A stretch of 64,000 nucleotides of DNA from Nothophaeocryptopus gaeumannii (Eukaryota; Ascomycota; Dothideomycetes; Mycosphaerellales; Mycosphaerellaceae). The stretch covers positions 1,984,001-2,048,000 of the forward strand of contig JASISA010000022.1 of the NCBI GenBank assembly GCA_031771865.1, read 5' to 3'. Position numbers and translations under genes: made by a program. This document shows positions 23,381 to 32,903 of the stretch, piece after piece (positions within the stretch are counted from its first letter, which is position 1; every line of letters begins with the position of its first letter). The notes under the pieces were generated by a model that was given only the letters and a program-made list of their open reading frames with translations, did no database searches and was not told where the DNA came from.

Positions 23381-25764
23381 ATGCCTCACGTACCGGGCAG
23401 ACCACAGAAGTTGCGTCCAAAGCATGCGAACCTCATTCTCAAGTGCTACCCGCGTCTACCGAAGAATTCCGCCGCCGATGTCAAGCCAAACAACTCGGAA
23501 CTGTCGTATCTGCTCTACTACGCGAGTACGCGCCAGCATAAACTGCCCAAAGTTGGACACTACCTGGAGAAGAAGACTACAAACGATGTGTACTACAACC
23601 AGAGCGCGGCAGTACATGTGACGCTGCAGATACTTACGGCACTTCTCGAACACAACACGATCAATCGCGCCTCTGGCTTCGCGCTCATAGCCCCTTCCGT
23701 AAGTGTCGACACGAAGATGACGCACGTCTGACCTGCTGACAGTCAATGTAGGTACTGCGCATCATTAGAGAGATTATCAACAATAGCACAGATATCAGCC
23801 TTCTCGAAGCTACTCTCGCGACATGGGATGTCTTCAGCCAGCATCAAGATGCTGCGAGCCTGGCCGCCGATTCCGAGTACCGCACGCTCTACGCCGAGAC
23901 TGTCCGTCTATACGCCTCGCTCGCCAAGAACAACTCGAAAAAGCTGGGCAAGTCGACGCAGCCCGTCGCAAACCATGACGCGCTTCGGCTGCGGAAAGTT
24001 GGTGTTGCAGCTGTCATAACCATATTTGCGCCGGCGGATACAGCAGAGCGACCTTGGAACCGAGAGTTTGATAACTCGCTTTCCGCTGTGCTGACGAACC
24101 TCCGCAACCCGGACAAGCGTGACTATGTCACCTATTTTCAGACACTCAACCGTCGCGTCCAAGAGGACGAAGGTAGAGACAGCAAGACTTTGAATCGCAG
24201 GCAAAGCATTGCAACAGCACGGACGTACTCTGGATATCAAGAAGACATTGATTCGGACCCGAGGGCGGCTGAAGGGACTGCGCTGGATGCGGACCGTCTA
24301 GAAGAGGAAGAGGTTGGCTTGCTCGCGGTCGATTGCATACGGACCATCTTCGACACTCAAAACCGTGGTCAGGTCCGTGCGGCTACTTTTGCCCTTATGC
24401 GATACATTGCAGGGGAAGAGAATCGCCTGCTCAATGCTTCGAGTACGCTCAACGTCAGCGAATGGGCCGCGCAACTCTTCCGCTTGATTGTGTCTTGGAC
24501 TCCGGTACAGGATCGCTTCATTCTTCTCTTCACGGCTGTCGAGACACTGCGACGGCTGCCGATCGAGGACTCCAAGTTTCGCCCACACCAGACATACGCC
24601 AGGATGATCCACGCCGTGGTGAGTTCTGACCTGAACTTGATTGGCCTGTCAGTCATGGACGTTTTAGTTGGTCTTATGGCAACCACGATCCGCGCTGTTA
24701 CCTTTTGCGCCCGACCCGATATAACCACCGCAACGCCAGCTTCAATCACACCTGACGGACTCACAGCTTCGTCGGTAACAATCGACCGGCTGAAGGAATG
24801 CATCGCCTGTCTTGCCTCGCACATATACTACTCTGACCAGGTCACCGACATGATCGCTGCCATTCTCGTACGAGTCAAGGCATACCCTACCGCTGCTGAC
24901 ATCAAAGGGGCCCTGTTCGGAGAAGAGAGATCCCGGTCAAACACAAAAGGCACCGAGCCCAAGGCTTCAGATATCAACCTCACGGCAAACCGCCCTCTGG
25001 ATTCTGCAGCTGACGCGAGGACATCGACGAAAGACCTTGCACCTGCTCAGTCCAATGGCTCAAGAGTCGAATCTGTCGCAGCTTCTCGGGAACATTTTGA
25101 CGATATTCGTCCGGAACTTAGCGAACGCACCAACAGTCTCAAGAGCGGATACTTCACCTCGGACGACGCCCGCAAAGTCGCTCTCGAGATCATCACCAGC
25201 ATCATCAAAACTGCTCAATACACCCGAAAACAATCTCACGGCAACGTCGTCATAAATCGCAACCGAGTCCCCGTTGGTGTTTGGGAAGGGACACAGTGGC
25301 TAGCACGTAGTGGAGCCGAATCCGTGCGCAACGCATACAAAGAGGCTGTCTCCACCTGGGCGCAACTGGAATCCGTCGAAAAAGATGCGAGTGTACTGGA
25401 TTTTGAATCCGACGACTGTTTCGGCAAATTCGTCGAAAAGACAAAAGCTCCTTCTCTTCGTGGCTCGATAAGCCAAAGTCACCAATCTCATCCACAACTC
25501 CTGATGCTACCGAATTTCGGCAACGAAAGACGCTTGAGTTCAGGTCAAATCACCACAAGTAATGACGGCGTCGATGGTGTGAACACCAAACCTAGAGTAA
25601 CAGCTAAGGATCTTGAAGAGATTGTCGAGGGGAAGCGTGAAGTGGTATTACAGGGTGTCGTGGGTGCTGTTGAGCCGACGGATTTGAAGAAATTGTTGGC
25701 GAATATTAAGATCGATGATGAGAGCAAGAAGAGGGTGCCGATTATGGCTGCGCCGCCTTACTAA
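23381..25764 (+). CDS. EFR3: Efr3, plasma-membrane anchor of the PI4-kinase Stt4 complex
   Basis: Exons 23381-23698 and 23752-25764 (53 bp intron, GTAAGT..GCTGAC..GTAG) give 776 residues. The N-terminus has the conserved pattern KHANLILKCYPRLPKN, NNSELSYLLYYASTRQHKL and VGHYLEKKTTNDVYYN, matching yeast and animal EFR3. A helical-repeat body follows (e.g. HQDAASLAADSEYRTLYAET) and then a Ser/Thr-rich C-terminal third. Efr3 is held at the plasma membrane by palmitoylation and basic residues and recruits Ypp1/TTC7 and Stt4/PI4KA to make PI4P; in yeast the partner set is Stt4-Ypp1-Efr3. No catalytic residues are expected. Start: first ATG, MPHVPGRPQKLRPKH. The gene looks complete. Confidence 0.88.
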
Positions 25765-26138
25765 GAAAGAGAGGGTGAGGGTAGGACGTTAAGAGGGAAA
25801 AGGAAAGCAATGTCGGTCCAATGTGACGGCCGCGATTATGATGTGAAGATTATTTAGAAATGGAAGGATCGGAGAATGGGTCAGGAAGGACAGAAAGAAA
25901 TAAGATACCCGGTGGCCAGTCTGTCACCACGCTTTCTTGTAGAGATATTGTTGACATACATTTAGATGCACATGGTATCCAGATGAATAGAGATCATAAG
26001 AAGAGATCTGAAGATGAAGTCATAACAGATTTCTGTTGTGTTCCTTTTCAATAATCTAGAGAAACAAGCTCAGAGAAAGCGTAGCAAAGCCCAGCCTTTA
26101 CTTGCTCCATATCGCTACTTTCCTCTTTTCGATGATAT
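25765..26138. other. Convergent intergenic region
   Basis: The shared 3' region of EFR3 and the methylcitrate dehydratase gene, A/G-rich and unstructured. It presumably holds both polyadenylation signals. No gene is seen. Confidence 0.5.
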
Positions 26139-27860
26139 TTACAAAATCTTCTCCTTGACATACAAATCCATATACTCATCCACCGGCGTCTTATAAAGTT
26201 CCGCCGGATTGTTACCCAAATCGACCAATTCCTTCACATGTTCCGACGGGAAATGCGGCTCAATATGTCTCTTGTATTTGGCCAGGATCTCCGGCTTGGC
26301 TTCTTCTCTCCTCAGTCTGTGGCCCAGAGGTGCCTCGACGACTTCTTCTGGTAGTACGGTGCCGTCCTTGAGTGTCACGGTGAGGGCGTTGGAGATGGTT
26401 CGCTTCTCGGGGTCATGGTAGTCCTTGGTGAATTGGGGGTCTTCCTTGCAGGCGATCTTTTGACGAAGGCTTTCGACGAGAGGGGAGGTGGCGGCTTCAC
26501 CTCCGTCGGTGTAGTCGTCGGCTGTCAGGCGGCCGAAGACGAGCATGGTAGCTGCCATGTATTGCACGCAGTGGTCACGGTCAGCGTAGTTGTCCATTGG
26601 CTTGAACTGCTTATCAATGATACGAATGCAGGCTTCGTGGGTGCGGTTGGTGATGGATTCGATGTCTTCGGCGGATTTGCCCATGCTCTTGAGTCTGTGG
26701 TGGAGGCGCTCGGCGGCTTCGACGGCGGTTTGTGAGTGAAATTCGGCTGGGTAGGAGACTTTGAAGAGGACGTTCTCCATTACGTAGCTGCCGTAGGGGC
26801 GTTGAAATTCGAATTTCTTGCCGCCGAAGTTGACGTCGTAGAAACCCCAGACGGGAGTGGAGAGGACGGTTGGGACACCGCTCTCGCCGCGCAGGACCTT
26901 GAGGGCCATGTCGACAGCACGCTGGCAGGCGTCACCTGCAGCCCAGGACTTTCGGGACATGGTGTTGGGGGTGTGTCGGTAGGTACGCAAACTCTGGCCG
27001 TCAACCCAAGCCTGGGAGATGGCAGCCTTGGTCTGCTCCTCATTCAAGCCAAGCATCTTGGAGACGACGGCGGTAGAAGCGACCTTGACGTTCACGACAT
27101 GGTCCAGACCGACCTTGTTGAAGCTGTTCTCCAATGCCAAGCAACCCTGGATCTCGTGTGCCTTGACCATACCCTCAAGCACGTCCAAGATAGTGAACTG
27201 CTTGCCAGAGCCGAGCTTTTGCGTGCCAGCTTTGTTTGTTCTGTTCATCCAGTCTGCCACAGCGAGAATAGCACCTAAGTTGTCTGAGGGGTGACCCCAC
27301 TCAGCTGCCAGCCAGCAGTCGTTGAAGTCCAGCCATCTGATCGCAGCTCCGATGTTGAAAGCACCGTTGACCGGGTCGAGGACGTATGGGGTTCCGGGCA
27401 CGCGAGTGCCGTTGGGGACTACGGTGCCTGGGACGACTGGGCCGAGCAATTTTGTGCAGGATGGGAATTCGAGGGCGCGGAGACCACAGCCGAGGGTATC
27501 GAGGAAAACGAATCGCGCGGTGTCGATCTGATATACTGTCTCAGCTTCATACTTCACCAATGCCTAGTTTCTTCGTCTTACAGCGAGATCGGAGTCGATC
27601 TTATAGTTGTGAATGTAGTCGGCCATGTCCTTGATCTCTGGGTCGTACTCTGGAGCCTTGCCTGGCGGCGGAGCACTTGACTGAGGAGCCATTGTTGCGG
27701 AGAAAGCTCGTGCAGGCTGGAATTGGGAGATGTTGGTTCTTGTAGTCTTGAAGGACGACTGCGTAAGTCTCTGCGAGCTCGCAAGAGGAGCTTTGCTGGA
27801 GCGCCGGGCTAGGCTTCTGGTGGTGGTGCGGAGCAAGTTGCGGGCAGCGAGGGAAGACAT
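26139..27860 (-). CDS. prpD: 2-methylcitrate dehydratase, mitochondrial (PrpD family)
   Basis: Exons 27860-27582 and 27527-26139 (54 bp intron, GTAAGA..ATCAG) give 555 residues, the usual size for fungal members. The first exon encodes an Arg/Ser-rich presequence (MSSLAARNLLRTTTRSLARR) for mitochondrial import. The splice joins KIDSDLA to IDTARFVFLDTLGCGL, the conserved start of the MmgE/PrpD fold. Later signatures include RWLDFNDCWLAAEWGHPSDN, AWVDGQSLRTYRHTPNTMSR and MENVLFKVSYPAEFHSQTA. The enzyme dehydrates 2-methylcitrate to 2-methyl-cis-aconitate in the methylcitrate cycle, which clears propionyl-CoA from odd-chain lipids and branched amino acids. Genes for methylcitrate synthase and methylisocitrate lyase are not in the window. 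Confidence 0.93.
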
Positions 27861-28177
27861 TGCTGTCGAGAGGTGGAAGGCAGACAGAGCAATGCTTATC
27901 TACAAGCCTGTCTCTATTCCCAATTATGAGAAGAAATCAGATCCTGAGCTCTTGTTTCGAGCTCCACAGCTACACATCAACAACATCACAGAGCGCCGTT
28001 GTGAGAGCTGGAGACGTTCAGCAGGGCCGAGGGACTCGGATCAGAGTCGGACAGGATCGGAGCTCGGTTCAGCCGCCAATGCCCGCCTCCTAAGCAATTT
28101 CCATAGACTACCAACGGCGACATCGCCAACTTCGACGACCACGCGCAAGTGAATAGACCGAACGACCTCGAACTACT
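27861..28177. other. Short intergenic region
   Basis: 317 bp upstream of prpD, which is transcribed away leftward, and upstream of the glutathione-synthetase-like remnant. It presumably carries the prpD promoter; no element is identified. Confidence 0.35.
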
Positions 28178-29077
28178 GTGAAGAGGCCCGTCGACTTATT
28201 ACACAGCATTGAGAGGCTCGACCAGCTCAGGACCAGCACAGAGAACTGCGAAAAGGTTGCAGAAGTGCAGGACTATCTGATCACTCATGGCGCGCTCCTC
28301 AAGTTCGGCGCATGCCGTCCTACGGGAGTCAGCCTCATGCCTACACCTTTTCCAGAAGACCTGTTCCAAAGGGCAATATCCGTGCAATCGTCGTACAATA
28401 CGCTCTCTATACGAGCAGCGAACGACTGGGGATTCCTCGACAAGCTGCTTCAGCCTACGACGAATAAGGGCAACGGGCTGCTCGACCGTCTAATGCATGT
28501 GGCTGTTCGAGTCGCGGGAAATGATCAAGGGCAGCCATGGACCTGCGCTATCTCCAGCTCCGATAATGTGTTGGAGAAGGGACAATTGAAGCAAGTGGAG
28601 TTCAATGCCTTTTCAGTAGCTGGCGCGTGTCGCGCTGAAAACGTATACAACATGCATCAGCATCTTGAGGCAAGACGACAAATCGTCGAGGTGAGTGATT
28701 TCTGAAAGTTGACTGGCTTTCTCTGCTCGCAGTATCAGGATCGGCCTACTTGGGATGTCCTCTGACCCTGGAGAGCATGGAAGGACAAATAGAATGAAAC
28801 TACCAGTTATGAACGGGAACACGTCTTCTATCGTTACGTTCCTGGAAAGCGCTCACAAGCTGTACAATAACAGGGAGAGCACAGATCGAAGATGCGTTTT
28901 GATGGCTGTGCAGCACGATAACTATAGCATTGCAGACGAAAGGCCGATCGAGTACGACCTCTGGGCGAAGAACCCTCCTATTTCGTGCTTCCGCTGCGAA
29001 CGGCGAGAGATCCTGAATCGAACCTGGATCATCCGTCTATGCACGTAGACAGGGCCCCTTGTTTTAGAGCCGGTAAG
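28178..29077 (+). pseudogene. Truncated glutathione-synthetase-like gene (decayed)
   Basis: The open block 28178-28690 matches the N-terminal half of eukaryotic glutathione synthetase: a THGALLK segment, then GVSLMPTPFPEDLFQRAISV, and the substrate-domain signature QLKQVEFNAFSVAGAC followed by NMHQHLE. After a good donor at 28691 and an acceptor near 28732, the frame hits a TGA. Homology resumes in another frame (SSIVTFLESAHKLYNN, then CVLMAVQHDNYSIADERPIE) to about 29077. There is no ATG in frame before the first block, and the whole C-terminal ATP-grasp part (Mg/ATP-binding loops) is absent. It is therefore a remnant, about half of a 480-500-residue enzyme. It lies 226 bp before the disrupted secreted-protein gene. 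An unusual paralogue using other splice sites is less likely. Confidence 0.68.
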
Positions 29078-29377
29078 ACAATCTATAGAACGAGGAAATA
29101 AAATAACCAGAGCCTGACCAATAGAACTCAGGAAGCCCTTGTTTAGGAGCGCTTAGTTTCCCTCCGAACACCTGGTAAGTTTTGCAACTCGCATTTGGAC
29201 CTAATAAGTATGTGCAGCTACGCACACTCTAGTCGCTCTTTTCCGTACGACTTCCTCCTTACCTTTATCAATTTACCTTATTCCAAGACTTTTGTCGGTT
29301 ACTATGGTTTTCTTGGGCTTAGTAACAATCGCTGCACTTCTACTTCCCCTGTCATCTGGTCAGCAGATAGGCACAAA

Positions 29378-29385
29378 GTGCTGCC
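29378..29385. repeat. Left target-site duplication of the hAT element (GTGCTGCC)
   Basis: The eight bases directly before the left inverted end are identical to the eight directly after the right end. An 8 bp duplication is the hallmark of hAT transposition. Confidence 0.95.
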
Positions 29386-29407
29386 CAGGGGTCTTGTTGG
29401 TCCGGTA
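29386..29407. repeat. Left terminal inverted repeat of the hAT element
   Basis: 22 bp beginning CAGGGGTC, a perfect inverse of 31474-31495. The CAGGG start is common for hAT elements. Confidence 0.95.
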
Positions 29408-29504
29408 TAGATGGTAGAACCTGGTTATTGGTAACCAATAGTATAGTCAGTAGGGCAATCACATGCTTACCGGTCAATATGGTAGCTGGTGAGTAAATGC
29501 TACC

Positions 29505-29520
29505 GGTAACCATGGTTACC
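29505..29520. repeat. Subterminal 16 bp perfect palindrome in the hAT element
   Basis: GGTAACCATGGTTACC reads the same on both strands. It lies about 120 bp inside the left end, among other GGTA/TACC motifs (e.g. ATTGGTAACCAAT near 29433). Such subterminal motifs are typical transposase binding sites in hAT elements; binding is not shown here. Confidence 0.7.
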
Positions 29521-29699
29521 AACTTCCTATCTCGGTATCCATTGCGCAGCCAGTCGGCATACTCGCCGGCGCCAAGGGCGGTACGCGTATGGGAAAAATC
29601 GACGCGTTTTCGCCGTGAATGTATCCAATCTTCCCATCTCTTTACCAATATCTCATACTGTCGTATCTCGCCATGCCCAGCGTGTTGTCGTGGCTAGGT

Positions 29700-31373
29700 G
29701 TTGGTAGCTCTGAAGCTACTATCGTCTTATGCGAACAGAACCCCAATTACTGCGCCTCTTCTCATCCGGATACCTTCGAGCTTAGAAAGACCGAGTATGC
29801 GCGCCTCAAGAAGCATCAACAAGGTGTTGGTGAGGATCGAAAGACATGGAGTCAGCCTGGCAGTTTGGCGAAGCGCTGCTGCGTTCGGATAACGTGCGGG
29901 TATACTACTGCTATCTCTGCGAAAAAGAAGGCCGGCATCAGCAGTTGAATGTCTTGAATGGAACTCGAGGCGCTCTACATCACCTGTCTCAACACCACAG
30001 CATTAATAGCAAGGGCGAGAAAGTCGTGAAGTCCAGCGGCAGTCAGCAAACGATCGAAAGCTCCATAATATCATCCGCTATATTCGGTCGTCGCCACAGA
30101 GGTTGGAGGCGTTTGCTGCAATCAAGATGGGTGGAAAATGGTCGAAATACAATGTGCTTAAGGTAAGTAAGTTCAGAAGCTCGAAAGTTGAGGATCGTGC
30201 ACCCCGCGCTCAGCGGACTCCGGTCCACTGTGTCCAGAGTGTTTGGTTGGCTAACCCGCACGCGTTAAACACGGCGCTGGCGGCGACTAAGCCAAATCAA
30301 GTGTCGCTCTTTTCGATGACGATTTCTATACCGCAAGGCACCTCCGAGCTTCACATGCTAATTCTACAACTTCAGCTTGTTCTCAACAACGCCACGCTGG
30401 AACTCCTCAGAGATTCGCTCGAACCAACCGAGTGGAAGCAACTTTGTAAGGTCGAAGATATCCTGAAGATATTTGAGACAGCTACTATAAGAACAGAGGG
30501 CAACCAGTCTTTCTATTTCGAATGGTACCCAGACACTGACATGGCTGCTAGAAGTCCTCTGTAATCAGAAGGATGAACTCGCCAGCACTGGCGTCAGAGA
30601 CACGACCTACAAGTACCTATCCGAATGCTGCGAACACAGCTGGCTGAAGGCTGAGAAGTACTTTAAACTCTGCGACGACATGCCCATGGTTTACGCCGCC
30701 ATCGTCCTCAATCCGACCCTCAAGCTTTCATGGTTCCAGGCATTATGGTTCGAGAAAGAGCAGCCGGAGTATGTCGAACAAGTGAAGGACATGGTCACCG
30801 AGATATGGCGCGTCAGCTACAAGCCAGCATGGTCACCTGGCGCTGTAAACACGAGCTTTGAATCAGATTCACTGCACGGACAACTATGGGCTTGGAAGCG
30901 TAGAAAGCTCACTACTAATACTGCCGTAACAGCTGAAGTCGATGCCTTGGAGTACTACCTTTCGACAGACATTGTTCCGCATATCGAGCTCACCAGACGA
31001 TGCTCCTTTCGACGCTCTACAATACTGGCTTGACCGTGTTCAGTCGCAGCCGGCATTAGCGAAGTTTGCACTCGATACACTCGCAATCCCCAATATGAGC
31101 GATGACTGTGAACGAAGCTTTAGCGCCGGCCGAGACCTTATCGATTATAAGCGATCCAGACTACTCAGCAACATCATTGAAGCGTGTATGTGTCTACGAG
31201 ACTGGTGGGGACCCCCGCAGCCTAAACACAAGGATAAAGAGGGCATACTGCTGGCTGCGTTTGACGAGGAAGATAAGATAGTTGAGGACTTCAAGACGGC
31301 TGAGGACCTGCTGATAAATGAGGATATTGCTGATGTCGTGAACAACAACCAGGGCGACGACGAGGTCGAATAG
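29700..31373 (+). pseudogene. Degenerate hAT transposase
   Basis: Pieces in different frames, in order, are: a segment with FELRKTEYARLKKHQQ (about 29780); a BED-type zinc finger, VYYCYLCEKEGRHQ with GALHHLSQHH (about 29900-30000), after a frame change near 29848; a middle piece with LLRDSLEPTEWKQLCKVEDI (about 30400-30480); a frame change near 30540; KYLSECCEHSWLKAEKYFKL to VYAAIVLNPTLKLSWF (about 30610-30740); another frame change near 31000; and the hAT C-terminal dimerisation region, LDTLAIPNMSDDCERSFSAG (about 31065-31125), ending at 31373. Much of the RNase-H-like DDE core between the BED finger and the middle piece is missing. No functional transposase can be made, so the element depended on another copy. 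Confidence 0.85.
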
Positions 31374-31473
31374 ATGGCTATATTCACCTACAATAAGTCG
31401 GTAACCAACGGTATAGATGGTATGATCACATGCTAAACTTGGTCAGTATGGTAGGAGGCCTTATTACCATACC

Positions 31474-31495
31474 TACCGGACCAACAAGACCCCTG
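31474..31495. repeat. Right terminal inverted repeat of the hAT element
   Basis: 22 bp ending ACCCCTG, a perfect reverse complement of 29386-29407. Confidence 0.95.
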
Positions 31496-31503
31496 GTGCT
31501 GCC
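31496..31503. repeat. Right target-site duplication of the hAT element (GTGCTGCC)
   Basis: Identical to 29378-29385. Removing the element and one copy restores an uninterrupted reading frame. Confidence 0.95.
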
Positions 31504-31789
31504 TGTTCGATCTCAACAGCTGCCTAAGCAACCATCACGACGGCTGTGTTGCTGGCGACTATGATTACTGCGTAGAAGAGTACAACGACGAAAGTTGTCG
31601 GGAGCAATGTGCGATGATAACGCGCAATGTCATCGCGCAAAATGAGCTAAGGATCTACCAGTCGGTCGGGTAAGTAAGAGGAATAAGTCATGCAATGTTC
31701 GCGGCTTTAGAGCTAACACAATCAAAAGCGGCGGCCCTACGCTGTGCCTTTGCACTGATTTTGATTCCAAAGAGCATGCGGATTGTTGA

Positions 31790-32903
31790 AATCTGGCGAA
31801 TGACGATCTTTGCTCTTGTTACTACCTTGCAAGATTGTGCAACAAGCACTCATGCGTCCTGGTCGAGTGGAAAAGTATCTGCCCGAGTCCACTAGCAACG
31901 CTGAATTTCTCCGCAAAACCTTCAAACCGATGCATATTCTGGACAGCTCTGAAGATGGTCAAGAGGCCAAGCGCATTGCAATGGATCCGAGCCTCGTTGG
32001 GGATGCTGGGGTTTTACATGTTGGAAAAGGTCGCCGAAACAACGAGACATCTTGGTGCAGTCCTGTGGAGCTTCAGGCTGGATGTTCAAGACGAAGGAGA
32101 AGGGTGTAGACGAGATGAGCGTTCCAAAGGGATATGGATGCTTTGATTGCCCGATGCTTGTCGAGCGTTAAGAGTTATCTCAGCAGCGCCAATAGCGTCC
32201 AAGAAGCTGACGTCTCAGATGAATTCCCTATCACATCGCGGGCGTTCCCATAACCTCTGGTTGCAATGTTGCGGGAGAGGGATTCCACGTAACGAGACGC
32301 ACCTTCTGTAAAGACGTACTCTGATCTAAAGTCAACGTCCCTGCGGCGGCCAAGTAGAGTTATGAGAGAGCCAAGCAATGCCAACACTTCGGCACGGACA
32401 GTCAGGATGCTTGACCAACGACTTTGTTTCATTCGCATCTTGCTCTTCGTTCAGCTGTCTCCTCTTGCCATCATTCAACATACGGTGCAAGATTGCCAGC
32501 CCGGTGTACCACGTTTTCGCGTGCTCACAAAACCAGCCACGACATTGCTTCGCCTCAGGCTTCGCGGACGCAAATCCATGGGAAGTGCGTCACCCCAGTC
32601 ACCGGCAGAGAGGACGGTGCTCGAAAGAGAGATGAGCTGGCACTTCGCATCCGTGGCGAAGCGACCGTCACAACATTTTGGCGAAGCGTCCAATTGATAA
32701 CAGCCCGTCGCGCACCGAGCCACGCGTTCGCGTGGTCTGCGAGAGAGATATGACGTCCTGTGTGGGCGCGAGCACCATGTAGGCAAACAGGTCTGGTACA
32801 GCTAAGTTCACTGCATTCACTACTACTTCATATATCAACGTTCCGATCTCTTTCTATCTGGGCTTTTAGTCACACCAGAAACACTGCGATACCACACGCA
32901 ACA
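31790..32903. other. Intergenic, possible small gene remnants
   Basis: 1.1 kb between the disrupted gene and the next intact gene. A minus-strand frame at 32175-32438 holds ASRYVESLSRNIATRGYGNARDV, faintly like the lid segment of CbxX-type AAA proteins, with no Walker motifs. The rest is unassigned and includes the promoter of the gene starting at 32904. Confidence 0.35.

Larger units (their letters stand above)
29386..31495 (+). mobile_element. hAT-superfamily DNA transposon, 2,110 bp, defective
   Basis: The ends are perfect 22 bp inverted repeats: 29386-29407 begins CAGGGGTCTTGTTGG, and 31474-31495 is its exact reverse complement. They are flanked by identical 8 bp direct repeats. Subterminal motifs recur near both ends: GGTATAGATGGTA is found at about 29404 and again at about 31410, with ATCACATGCT close by on both sides. 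The inside carries hAT transposase pieces in broken frames. Fungal hAT transposases are usually near 700-900 residues and need more room than is available here, so the element is internally deleted. Clean ends and an intact duplication show that the insertion came from transposition, with little change to the ends since. Confidence 0.95.
29304..31789 (+). pseudogene. Small cysteine-rich secreted protein gene, split by a transposon (effector-like)
   Basis: From the ATG at 29304 the frame encodes a clear signal peptide (MVFLGLVTIAALLLPLSSG) and reaches two adjacent cysteines at 29379-29384. There a hAT element (29386-31495) begins. The same frame resumes after the right target-site copy at 31504 and runs to 31669. 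A 59 bp intron follows (GTAAGT..GCTAAC..AAAAG), and a final exon 31729-31789 ends in Cys-stop. Counting one copy of the 8 bp duplication, the pieces total 309 bp: 103 codons, ten cysteines, no internal stop. This is the profile of a small secreted cysteine-rich protein such as plant-pathogen effectors, and I recognise no family. As it stands, translation stops at a TAG at 29415-29417 inside the element, after 37 codons, so the allele is disrupted. A role in host interaction is an inference. Confidence 0.8.

Noticed and set aside
26736..27278. 180-codon frame opposite prpD
   Set aside because: Antisense to a well-supported exon of methylcitrate dehydratase; no motif or start context.
32175..32438. 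Minus-strand frame resembling the lid of a CbxX-type AAA protein (RGYGNARDV)
   Set aside because: Only about 25 residues resemble the family, and no Walker motifs are nearby; too little to call even a pseudogene.
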